Shown piece by piece: positions 23,002-32,519 of a stretch of 64,000 nt of DNA. Under the pieces are notes generated by a model. It had not been told where the DNA came from. It was given only the letters and a program-made list of their open reading frames with translations, and ran no database searches. The translations under genes and the position numbers were made by a program. This DNA comes from Medicago truncatula (lineage: Eukaryota; Streptophyta; Magnoliopsida; Fabales; Fabaceae), in the NCBI RefSeq assembly GCF_003473485.1, contig NC_053048.1, positions 8,369,501-8,433,500 of the forward strand. Reading direction: 5' to 3'. Each line of letters opens with the position of its first letter. Position 1 is the first letter of the stretch.

Positions 23002-24470
23002 TTGTAATACTAATATCACGGACATATTGCACCTCAATGTATTTAAACTTTGGGTTGTGCTAACGAATTTCAAATATCTGATAAGGAAGTCAAAATATGA
23101 AATTTTAAATTGAAAATAGATTTTTAAAATTTTTAATGCACTCCTTCGAAAAAAATTAATGCATTGATAGTAGAACTTTCAATAATATTTGATTGTTTAA
23201 CTAGTGTTATTGATCGGCATTGTCCTTAAATTTTAAAGTATTGTATGGATGACTCATTTCCCACTCATCATCACAGTAGAGTCAGAAATTGACATTTTTC
23301 TAAGAGATTCGGCTAAAGAAGCTAGAGGCTTACTACTTGGATTGGATTAGAGGGTTGAGCTTTAATCTTCTAATTTTTTTCCTACATATTAAAGAGTTTA
23401 GCTGATACTAGCAATTTTACAAAACAATATTACACAATTTTGTGCTATTAATAGACGAAATCTTAGTCGAGTCTAGTTTTCTAAAGTAATACGGTTGTTC
23501 ATAATATTAAGTTTATTTTGACTTTTGTGCATGTATTGACCATGAATTGTATTTTCTTTATAAGAAAAACAAAGTATAGAGTTTGAAAAAAAAACAAAGT
23601 ATAGAGTTATGATAATTTGTGCCTTACAAACAAGATAAATATTAACGAGCGTCTCTAGGACACTCTTATGCATTTTAATTAGTAGGTTTTTATATAAAAA
23701 GTTGTGTATAGAGTGCATTAAAAGTGGTAATAGTTGATTTTTTAAAAGAATAATTGCTAAATTTATGATGCTTAAAAAGTGTCATGGAGCGCTCGTTAAC
23801 AAGACTCTAGAATCACATACAATAAAAAGTTTAAAAGTCAATTTTATACAAAGCAAATTTCAAGAAGAGTGAGGACTTTTCAATAAAAAAAAATACATGA
23901 GATGGAAAAGTCTTTGTATAATTTTGGGCCTATTTCCCCTAAAAAAATATTATTATTTTTTGAAGAATAAATTATTTTCTGTATGAAACGAAGATAAATT
24001 ATTTTCTGTGCGTAGATGATGGAAAAGTCTTTGTATATATATTTTTTTATTTGAGAACACAAATTAAAGACCAAATTAGTGTCTGGTTTTGCAAAATGAG
24101 TCATAGAGACGGTCACTAATGCAGTTGCTAACATAGTCTCTATATAATCAGTCACTTAAGCAGTCTCTAAAAGTCGTCACAAAATCGATTGTTCCAAAGC
24201 AGTTACAGAATCGGTCGCTATGGCTTAGCAACTTACAGTTTACCAACCGTTTAACATTGATCGCAAAAAAACAAAAACAACAAAGTCAAATCCTTAATAG
24301 AACATAAATCTTATACAGCTCAAGACAAAACAGAAAAAACAGTAATGTATTATTTCTCTACTTATAGGGAGATTGTCTTCATGACAAGGGTTGCCGACAG
24401 TGGCAGATGATGAGGTGGATGATTGCCTGCTTTTGGATTTAGTAATTGGTGATGATGGCGCAGTGGTCAT
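23002..24470. other. Intergenic DNA between ECI paralog and SINA-UBL gene
   Basis: No gene is supported. Phrases at about 23880-24030 ('gagatggaaaagtctttgtata') are repeated, and related words occur at 28438-28470 upstream of the other ECI copy, which extends the paralogous flank. The block 24090-24240 repeats 'cagtcgctaa/cggtcactaat'-like words, a simple degenerate repeat. Confidence 0.45.
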
Positions 24471-26871
24471 CTAGTCTCCGATGAGGCGGCTGACGAGGTG
24501 GAGGGTTGACCTCTCTTGGATGTTGCAATTGGCAATGGTCAGGCTGTCATCTAATTGCTTACTGGCAAAGATCAGACGTTGCACGTGTACTTGGTAATCT
24601 TTATTCTTGTCGAAAATCTTCTCCTTCACATTGCCTATTGTGTCTGAACTCTTAACCCCTATGGGGATCACCTTTCCAGTTTGGGTCATCACGTAGATTT
24701 GCATCTGCACCATCAATTGTCAATGGCTCAACGCATTAATCAATGATAAAAACAACATAAAGAAAACAAAATTGCAAAATTTATTACAGCACAACAGGGA
24801 CAAAAGAAGTTCATGATCAGAATCAATAAAAGAAATTTTGAGACAAATATTTCAAGAACTGATACAAAAAATAGAGAACACTAGCAACCTTTTTTTGGCA
24901 TTTGCAAAACTGATGAATTTGAGATAAATAAAATGCTAGTGTATAAATTCAAAACATTAAAGATAATAATAAGACTTCAATTGGACAAAAAACCAAAGCA
25001 AAGAAAAGGAGATAGGGCATACCGTGGGGGTTATGCAAATGTCTAGCTTGAGAGGTTCAGAAGAACGAAATGGAATCACAAGGAACTCTGATGAAAGAGT
25101 TGCTAAAGTAAACTGTTGGACGTTCTTCGCAAAAGACTGTAATTTCAGTTTGCATATCTCAGACTTAGCCGATATATCATAACTATACTCGGACCCAGAA
25201 GAGTTAGGACCAATGCAGCAAATATTGACTGCTTTTCCCAAACTCATAGTATTGTTATTTAGAATAAATAGTTTTCCGTCATTTTCCTCTTGAAGAACAA
25301 TGGTTTCACCATTAGACATCAAGGAGACAATGAAGGAGTGACCATAAGAAAATTCGATTTGAGAATCCCCATGTTTATGGCTGAAATGGTTGGACAACAC
25401 TTCTGATGACGCAACAAAGTCACAACCTGAAAGGGGACAGTAACATGGTACATAGATGCATTCTTCTTCATGCTTCCTATTTCCGGTGTAACTTATTTTC
25501 TCCTTGCAACCATGTTTTGCATTCAGACATGACATTTCGATAGATTGCAATAGATTCTCAATGGCTATACAACGTTTTGAGCTAATGTGCAATGAGCACT
25601 TGTGACACTTGTTCCTAAGTTTAGGACAGCAGGTAGAGCAAACGATATGACCATTATCACACTGAATTGCAACAAAAACGAAAATCATCAAATTAGACTT
25701 TGAACCATTTTCTATAATAAAATAAAGTAAGAGATTTTATGTAAGGCTTGTTAGCAGACCATGCAATCAAAAGTATAACCAACATAAGCTGATCATTCTT
25801 AATTTATTCTTCTTAAAATCAATGTACTCAAAAACGGATTGCAGCTTGCACCCAAAATGCTATAGCGGTATAGATGGTAGCAATATGGCCACAATACCAA
25901 AGTTTAGAGAAACAATACAGGTTCATAACATACACATATAAAAGCTCATATGAGAGGTCATTGTCACTAATATTCAAACCCAATGTAAATCAAACAAGTC
26001 TTAGCCTCCAAGGCTTAAAAAACTCATCTAAGCGTTTAAAATAATTAAAAGTGATTCGTAGAATAGTATCACTATCTGTATTTTAACCACTTATTCATCA
26101 TATGATCATGCTCTTCACTACTAGACCTCATTTGTTATGCATCTATCTCTGTTTCTCCCCAAGTGTTTTGTGTCTCTATAGGGACATCTTGGTTCTACAT
26201 TCTTTTCTGTTTCCTACTAAGCCGCATAAGATTAGGAGGGCAAATCTCCTTTAAAGTGAGAAAATCAAGTATCGCTAATTTAAAAACTCTTGATTGTAAT
26301 GATGTACCTCCAATATCCATCCTGCATTTTCTAATTAATAGTTGATAATACTTACTTTACCCTCTAAAGTGAATTCTATGTTAATTGCATTAAATGAAAT
26401 AAAGCCTAAATATGAGTATATAATTGGGGGCATTCGTCACCTTACAAGTCAGTTTTGTAAAGTTGAGTTAGGTTCAACACAAATCCTAAGATATTATCAG
26501 AATCTATCCAAAATCCATTGGACCACCTGCTACCAGATCACCACTATTAGCCACTTGGATTACGCTCAAGATGTCCGGGTTCTCGACGTGGCGTTGTGTT
26601 AAGAGACATACCCTTGTGTTTCACGTCGTGCGCGAAGTGTATAGCAGACACTATTGAATACAAAGTTTGAAACATACTAGAAAAGAGTATTAAATATTTA
26701 AATTAAATGACCAGAAACATATTGCATATATATGACAAGAAATTAATTTTTCTCATATGTAAAAAAAAATTAATATAATCAAAAGCATACCTGAAAGACA
26801 GGAATACTTAGAGGTTGAAAACAATTGCAGCAATCAAGCAATTTAGAGTTTGAAATCGTCAGAGGCTCCAT
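24471..26871 (-). CDS. SINA-like RING E3 fused to a ubiquitin-like domain
   Basis: A three-exon model, all junctions GT-AG and phase 0: exon 1 26871-26791, exon 2 25661-25023, exon 3 24704-24471; 317 residues. Exon 1 plus the start of exon 2 gives the RING, beginning [17 protein letters not shown] and continuing [19 protein letters not shown]. Next comes the SIAH-type zinc-finger region ([38 protein letters not shown]) and a shortened TRAF-like part. Exon 3 encodes a 77-residue ubiquitin-like domain ([12 protein letters not shown]..., [28 protein letters not shown]) ending RLIGD. The terminal GG is lost, so it cannot be cleaved or conjugated as ubiquitin. There is an in-frame stop just upstream of the start. 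SINA ligases transfer ubiquitin to substrates; a built-in UBL could modulate the proteasome or self-activity (inference). A possible 5' UTR intron donor lies near 27005. Confidence 0.82.
26420..26645 (+). mobile_element. Decayed LTR-retrotransposon fragment in intron 1
   Basis: The phrases 'aagtcagttttgtaaagttgagttaggttcaacacaaatcctaag', 'attatcagaatctatcc' (a decayed tRNA-Met-type primer-binding phrase, normally ggtatcagagc) and 'agccacttggattacgctcaagatgtccgggttctcgacgtggcg' match a widespread legume LTR junction family. It lies within intron 1 (25662-26790) of the SINA-UBL gene in antisense orientation. Confidence 0.55.
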
Positions 26872-27540
26872 TGCACCTTTTGACTAATAGTGATTAAAAA
26901 ACCATTACAACTTTATATAATCAAAATCATGTTTATGGCTAAAAAAATAACAAGTTAAACTAGTCAAATTAAGCTGTTGAAAATAACATTTAACAAAATA
27001 CTCACTGAGAAATTGTAGAATCGTTGGTGGTTTGATGTGTTGATTTTTGGTCTTTCATAGTTGGTGGACATTTGGTACTTTTTTATCCCTTCCTTTTTTT
27101 AAAGGCAATGACATGTAAAAAGAAAATGTGTGCACTTTTTTTTCTCTCATGGTTGTAATCTTAGTTATGAAGGAATCTATGGGGACACTTGGGCTTAGCT
27201 CCTCTTTAGGCTCTGTTTGATTTTTTTGTTTTGTTTTGATTTTGCTTTTGGAAAAGCCAAGGAAACTTTCATTATGAGATACAACCAAGACACCGCACAA
27301 AATGAATAAACTTACCTCAAGGAACTAATTCATAAATCAACAAATATCCAAGCAGAAATCCTTGATATTTGCTTTTCTGTAAATATAAAGAATTAATTTA
27401 TAAGTTTGATAATTGGATTAGTTTACAATTGTTTTAGATAAAATTCTATGCCTTTGGTAACAAAGTTTTTCTATTTTACAAACACTCAAAGCTTCCGCCG
27501 CCACAGCACCAATGATTCATCATTTCAATTTGCTTCAATT
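26872..27540. other. Upstream region of SINA-UBL gene
   Basis: On the minus strand 'atttctca|gtgagtattt' near 27005 is a candidate donor for a 5' UTR intron, with acceptors (TTTTTTTAG, ATTAG) before the start codon. An 81-residue Lys-rich frame at 27055-27300 has no known domain. Confidence 0.35.
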
Positions 27541-28050
27541 TCACACATTCTCATTCTCCATCTCAACCACAACCTAATTCAACTACTCTCTTCTTCCCAA
27601 TAAATCCACCTTTCACCTCCCACCACTACAACAAACTCATCCTCTAGGTCGCCGCAACCTCTGGTGACATAATTGTTTCCTCCAACGGTCTTCCCCCTTC
27701 CTTTCTCGATCAAAGCAAGTCTGCTAATCTAATTTTGTTTATAGCTTATCTTTACTAGATTACAACTTATTTTGATAAGTCAATTCAATTAGCCTATAGC
27801 TTATTTTAATTCTTCATTTCTATTTGCTTCTTCTCTACATCAGCATCACCATGGTGTCCACGCAAACTCCAATTTAAACCTTCAAATTCACACATTCTCA
27901 TTCTCCATCTCCACCTCAACCTAACCTAACTCAACAAACTCATCGTCTACGTCGCCACAACCTCTAATTTTGTTAATAGCTTATCTTTATTAGCTTATAA
28001 CTTATTTTGATAAGTCAATTCAATTAGTATATAGCTTATCTTTTTTCTCT
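27541..28050 (+). repeat. Diverged direct repeat (two copies)
   Basis: The phrases 'cacacattctcattctccatctc', 'aacaaactcatc' with 'gtcgcc(g/a)caacctct', and 'tagcttatctttacta...cttattttgataagtcaattcaattag' occur in order at 27541-27810 and again at 27889-28045. The second copy lacks about 80 bases. Confidence 0.65.
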
Positions 28051-28194
28051 CAGTTTTACCTCTATCATTTTATTTAAAATAATAAATAAATATTACACTA
28101 GTTAAACATATCGTTTTTATTTCACTATAAGCTACTTTATCAACTACTCACTATAGTTAATTTATCAACAATATCATCTAATACCAACACTCCT

Positions 28195-28350
28195 CATATT
28201 AGACGTGTCCCGATGTCGGACATGTGTCGTGTCTCACACCAACATTTGTAATTACATTAAATTATGTGATTTTTTTTCAAATTATTAATTGTGTCGGCGG
28301 CATGTCAGTATCCGTGTCGTGTCCGATATTGATATCCGTGCTTCATAGAA
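28195..28350. repeat. GTGTC-rich dispersed repeat
   Basis: Phrases such as 'cgatgtcggacatgtgtcgtgtc' at one end and 'gtgtcggcggcatgtcagtatccgtgtcgtgtccga' at the other bracket a short AT-rich core with 'tttgtaattac'. A related copy lies near 54140-54290. It is probably an old non-autonomous element, without readable ends. Confidence 0.4.
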
Positions 28351-28484
28351 TTTAACTACACACTTTTTTCTCCACCAAACAAAGCCTTGTTTTCTTCTCC
28401 AGTAGAATAAAATAGTTAGATGAGTACTTTTCAACGAAAGGAAAAAAACACACGAGATGGAAAAGTCTGTCCAAAACACATACA

Positions 28485-28642
28485 TGAGTTTGACTAGTCA
28501 ACTATGAAATGATTGGTCATCACGGTTATTAATAGCTTATCACCAATGTTCACCCCATCCTAAGATTTTGTATCATTTCATTTCATAGAGTTTACACTCT
28601 AATAATCACTTAAACCCAAAATCCAAATAATTTGATTCAAAA
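28485..28642 (+). promoter_or_regulatory. Promoter of the intact ECI gene
   Basis: The region aligns with the upstream of the inverted paralog (22466-22620): 'gactagtcaactatgaaat', 'ccaatgttcacccc', 'aagattttgtatcatttcatttcata' and 'aatcacttaaac'. The TATATAAAT seen in the paralog is replaced here by 'catagagtttacac', so no clear TATA box remains. Confidence 0.55.
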
Positions 28643-29344
28643 ATGTGCAGTTTAGAGAAGAAAGGAAACATCTTCATCCTAACACTAACCGGCAACGATG
28701 AACACCGTCTCAACCCCACACTTCTCAATTCAATCAAATCCGCCCTTCACCGTGTCCGTCAACAAGCCACCACCTCCTCCGTCCTCATCACCACCGCACA
28801 CGGAAAATTCTTCTCCAACGGTTACGACATCGACTGGGCACAAGACAACAAATCACGCATCATCCTCATCGACGATCTCCTTCGTTCCGTCGTCTCCGAA
28901 CTTCTCTCTCTTCCCATGCCTACCATCGCCGCCGTCACCGGTCACGCATCCGCCGCAGGTTACATCCTCGCATTATCTCACGACTACGTGTTAATGCGAT
29001 CCGATCGTGGATTTCTCTACATGAGTGAGCTTGACATCGATCATGTGATTCCGGCGTGGTTTATTGCGATTGTTGATGCGAAGGTTGGTGATGCTGCGGC
29101 GAGGAGGAAGATTGTGATGCAGGCGGCGAAGGTGACGGCGAAGGAGGCGGTGAGATTGGGGATTGTTGACTCGGCGCATGATAGCGTGGAGGAAACGGTT
29201 AAGGCTGCGGTTGAATTGGGTGGTAATTTGGTGAAACGTGGATGGGATGGACACGTGTATGCTGAGAATAGGAAGAAGTTTTTGGGTCATGTGGTTAAGG
29301 CTGTTGGAGATGTTAGTGAGAGGAATATTGAATCCAAACTTTAG
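28643..29344 (+). CDS. ECI: Peroxisomal delta3,delta2-enoyl-CoA isomerase
   Basis: An intact single-exon 233-residue crotonase-family protein ending in SKL, a canonical type 1 peroxisomal targeting signal. It isomerises 3-enoyl-CoA to 2-trans-enoyl-CoA in breakdown of unsaturated fatty acids. Family segments are KFFSNGYDIDWAQ (about 54-66), the oxyanion-hole region PTIAAVTGHASAAGYILALS (about 92-111), LYMSELDIDHVIPAW (about 126-140) and VRLGIVDSAHDS. Length agrees with plant ECI proteins (about 240). The first half of the coding strand is C-rich and the second half G-rich, with the switch at about 29000-29040, so long antisense and shifted frames appear here that are not genes. The paralog at 21701-22465 lies head to head about 6 kb away. 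Confidence 0.93.
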   Translation: MCSLEKKGNIFILTLTGNDEHRLNPTLLNSIKSALHRVRQQATTSSVLITTAHGKFFSNGYDIDWAQDNKSRIILIDDLLRSVVSELLSLPMPTIAAVTGHASAAGYILALSHDYVLMRSDRGFLYMSELDIDHVIPAWFIAIVDAKVGDAAARRKIVMQAAKVTAKEAVRLGIVDSAHDSVEETVKAAVELGGNLVKRGWDGHVYAENRKKFLGHVVKAVGDVSERNIESKL

Positions 29345-29499
29345 TGACTTTAAATTTGTGTTTGTGTTTGTGTTGTTGGGTTCAGTTTAGTTCACTAGAA
29401 TATTATGAATAATATGATCTCATTAATGTAGTGAAAATAAAACAAAGGAAAAACTTTTCCCACATGCTAAATCATTTTGGATGTACACATTAGAAAAAA

Positions 29500-29815
29500 G
29501 GCTTAATTGCACTTTTGAACCCCTATTTTTCCAAAAGTTGCGGTTATGGACCCCTAACTAATTTAAATACAAAACAGCCCCCTATGTTTTGATTCTTTGG
29601 CAGTTTTGGACCCCCAGTTCATTGTTGACTCGGTCAACGCTGACGTGGCACCCTAAGTGAGGTGCCACGTGTCAATTTTTATTATTATTTTTTTGCCTTG
29701 GGGGTCCAAAACTGTCAAAGAATCAAAACATAGGGGGCTGTTTTGTATTTAAATTAGTTAGGGGTCCATAACCGCAACTTTTGGAAAGATAGGGGTCCAA
29801 AAGTGCAATTAAGCC
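29500..29815. mobile_element. MULE-type MITE with exact 9-bp TSD
   Basis: A 316-bp near-perfect inverted repeat starting GGCTTAATTGCACTTTTG and ending with its complement. The arms run over 110 bases, up to an AT-rich core with 'gccacgtgtcaatttttattatt'. The target duplication TAGAAAAAA is exact at 29491-29499 and 29816-29824. Nine-base duplication points to a Mutator-like transposase. The high arm identity implies relatively recent insertion. There is no coding capacity. Confidence 0.88.
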
Positions 29816-29984
29816 TAGAAAAAATAAACGAAGAGCATTGATATTTGTACATCTAATGAAAGAGAGAGGATAAGACTATCATGTGAGAGTATGAGAAAGA
29901 AAATATCATTTCTCATAAATAAAACATGTAGTGTATGTGGAAAGCATAATAGTACCAACTCTTGAAATGATATGATATGTTCAG

Positions 29985-30859
29985 GAGAATTGATGTTGAC
30001 ACATGTTGTTTGGCTGAGAAACACGAGTAAATTACCCAAATACCCCTCGGCAGTTAACTGCCGAATTCTGAAGAAACCGGCTGCAGTTAACTGTCGAAAT
30101 TTAGTTTCACCCATCTCCATCGACACTTAAGTACCGAGGAGTTGTAAACGCCACACCCTTCTTTCTTCATTGTCTTCTTCACAAATATCTCACTCTCTAG
30201 TTTCTTCTCTATGCTTTTTCTTTTTGCGATCTTAATTATTCCTTCTTAATTATAACATAGTATAAAGCTATTAATTTCATAGGCTATGATGAATCATAGA
30301 GATAGTCATGCACCACTTTGATTTCCTGTGCTGATAACTTTCTTATACCCATTATTTTTCAGAGCCTTTTATTCCTTCAATTATGATAGTTCTTTTGACT
30401 CAACGCCACACCCTTTTATTTCCTTCATTTTTCTGATGGTTCTCCCATCAGCAATTAACTTGTGTCAATTTTCTGAACAGTTTTCTTCAATTCATTTTCC
30501 AATTTATTTGTTTCAATAAATCTATAGAATTTACAATCTTTAATTTGTGTTTGGATGTGGATTTTGTTGCTCTTATTCTGTTACCTCTTGCAAAACGTAG
30601 CAGTGTTTGATTTGGAAGAAGAAGAAAAGTGAAGTTTGTGGTTGTGAAAGAAAGAAAACAAAAAAAAACTATTGAAGTGGAAGAAGAACACGTTATTTTT
30701 CCTTCCTTTTTTTCATTCCTCGACAGTTACCTACCGAGGTTTTCCTCGGCAGTTAACTGCCGCCGGTTTACTAAAAACTTCGGCAGTTTACTGCCGAAGG
30801 ACATTTTCGTAAAGTACTCGTGTGGCACAACCAAACCAAATGTGGGAACAACAATTCTC
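29985..30859. mobile_element. MULE-type element with palindrome arrays
   Basis: The ends are GAGAATTG and CAATTCTC, with the 9-bp target duplication TATGTTCAG exact at 29976-29984 and 30860-30868. Inverted arms of about 85 bases contain 'acacgagtaaa...' on the left and its complement on the right. Inside each arm is a set of GTTAAC-type palindromes: TCGGCAGTTAACTGCCGA near 30048, and 'cctcggcagttaactgccg' near 30747 with two variants. The 30140-30700 interior is T-rich with no recognised domain; it could be captured host DNA. Length is 875 bp. Confidence 0.82.
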
Positions 30860-30868
30860 TATGTTCAG

Positions 30869-31267
30869 AAGGGGGTCGGTGTATCTCTCGTCAGTAAAAG
30901 TAATCAGTCCTATGAGTATGAGTAGTTTGCTATGTTTGAAACTCTCTTTTTTCTTGGGGACAACTTCGTAACTCATTCATTAATTTTTTTTGAGTAAGAA
31001 ACACAGTAATTAGGGATGACAAGCAGATAAAATTGAATCTTTTGACCTTCGGTAAAAAATTATTACAAACACTCGGCCATAGAATTGTAATACATCACAT
31101 GCATTCCTTGATTATTTTGCAATAATCTCCCAAGTACTGAAGAATTATCATTGGTATTTATTCATATCTGAACCGGTATCTAACACAATTCAGAACAGAG
31201 ATATGAGGAAACAATATTATGCAGTACAATTCAAATAAAAATGGAAAAAGTTGTCAAGGGAAAAATA
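30869..31267. other. Spacer between MULE and SPIRAL1 remnant
   Basis: The missing C-terminal exon of the SPIRAL1-like remnant was looked for here (a stretch encoding RPSTKVHAAPGGGSSL) and not found. Nothing else was identified. Confidence 0.4.
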
Positions 31268-31560
31268 CACTGAGGAAGTTGCCAATGTTTTGCTCATCAA
31301 TGCGGTGGTAATTGTTCTTGAGACACCCATAAATTCCAGCTGGAGTTTCCTTATCAATAAGTGGTGAAGCAACCCTAGCTGGTGTAGCAACAGTAGCTGG
31401 TGAAGCAACACTATCATTTTGTGTACGCCCGCCATTTAAAGGTTCACCTTGAGTATTTGCATGTTGAAAATTGTTGGTAGTCTCTCCGGTGCCGAAGAGA
31501 TATCCTAAGGAACTCTGACCGCCATCGCAACTGATATCACAAGGAACTCCTAATGAGTCG
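31268..31560 (-). pseudogene. SPIRAL1-like gene remnant
   Basis: A minus-strand frame contains SCDGGQSSLGYLFGTGE, then a Thr/Pro/Ala-rich linker, then ETPAGIYGCLKNNYHRIDEQN and IGNFLS. This is the order in SPIRAL1-like (SP1L) proteins, small microtubule-associated factors controlling directional cell expansion: GGGQSSLGYLFG, a linker, then PAGI...NNY.R.DGQNTGNF. The expected final repeat (GGGSSLGYLFG) is absent nearby. The frame ends at a possible donor (CTCA|GTGTAT). The N-terminal Met-Ser-Arg-Gly start is also not visible. This is most likely a truncated copy; a gene with distant exons cannot be excluded. Confidence 0.62.
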
Positions 31561-31580
31561 GTTAAAAGAAGAAAATACAT

Positions 31581-32519
31581 TCAAACATAGACAAAATTGT
31601 TTCATGCCAGACAAGTAGTAATCTCCTTTTTGCAGCAGAAAATTATTATAAGCAGAAAACACTTATATGGACCTTGAAATCAAAAGAAAACACTTACATG
31701 GAGCTTGAAATCAAAAGGAGTAGCACAAAAAACATGAAGATGAATATTACAAGCATAAGCAGTAAATCATGAGATTGTTCAAAGTATCCCTATGGAATTT
31801 AATTCTAAGTAACCATAGGGCTGAAGTGGATTCCTACTTCCAGGTATGTCACTAGATTAGAGAAGGACCAGAAAATTTTCAAAAAAAGAAGAAACATTCG
31901 TGAATCTGGAAATATAAAGATCATAGATGTACTAATCTGGAAAAATACAATGTCAGTTCTAAACTAAACCGTATCGCTTCTTGCAATGTAATATATCTAC
32001 AAATCAACAAGGGAAACCGTCATGCCTGGATTAGTACAGTAAATCATCGAGTCCTACATCGTGACAAAATCCCTAAATCATTTACCCCAACTTTGTATTT
32101 ACAAAATGTATTTATTTACATTTGCATAAGATACATAATTGAGTTGAAACAATTAGGTGTAAATGCAAATAGAAAATAAAGACATGGAGTTTTTGAAACA
32201 TGGTACCCTTTATTTGATTCATTATGTCAATATTGTTTCATAAAAAGTATATTTGTCAAGTATGACACAAGAATCTTATCCAAGTAATATAACTCAAGGC
32301 AAAATAATGATGAATAATACAATTTAAAACTGCATATAAACACCCGATTACTTGCATTACAAATAACACCAACAATTTTCCTGAACAAACCGACGAGCTT
32401 ATAAACAAATTTACTAGACAAATTTCTTAAGGAAATAAATAGGAAAACAAAACATTTTACATGTTAGAATTTAAACTTTAGCAGAGCAGTTAAATACTAG
32501 TAAAGAAGGCATACATGAC
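31581..32519. other. Intergenic, nothing identified
   Basis: AT-rich DNA. The phrase 'ttacatggacttgaaatcaaaag' is locally doubled at about 31665-31710. No gene seen. Confidence 0.4.

Noticed and set aside
24471-24716. Stand-alone ubiquitin-like gene starting MMVQMQ
   Set aside because: The four extra residues read across an AG acceptor; in-phase splicing from the SINA exon is a better explanation. Kept as a testable alternative.
28698-28994. 98-residue shifted frame inside the ECI gene, with a similar one in the paralog (22117-22416)
   Set aside because: It is Ser/Pro/Thr-rich because the host frame has C-rich third positions. Its conservation follows from the conserved ECI sequence.
28991-29290. 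99-residue antisense frame in ECI and its counterpart at 21770-22120
   Set aside because: Explained by the G-rich second half of the coding strand; Arg/His/Asn-rich with no domain.
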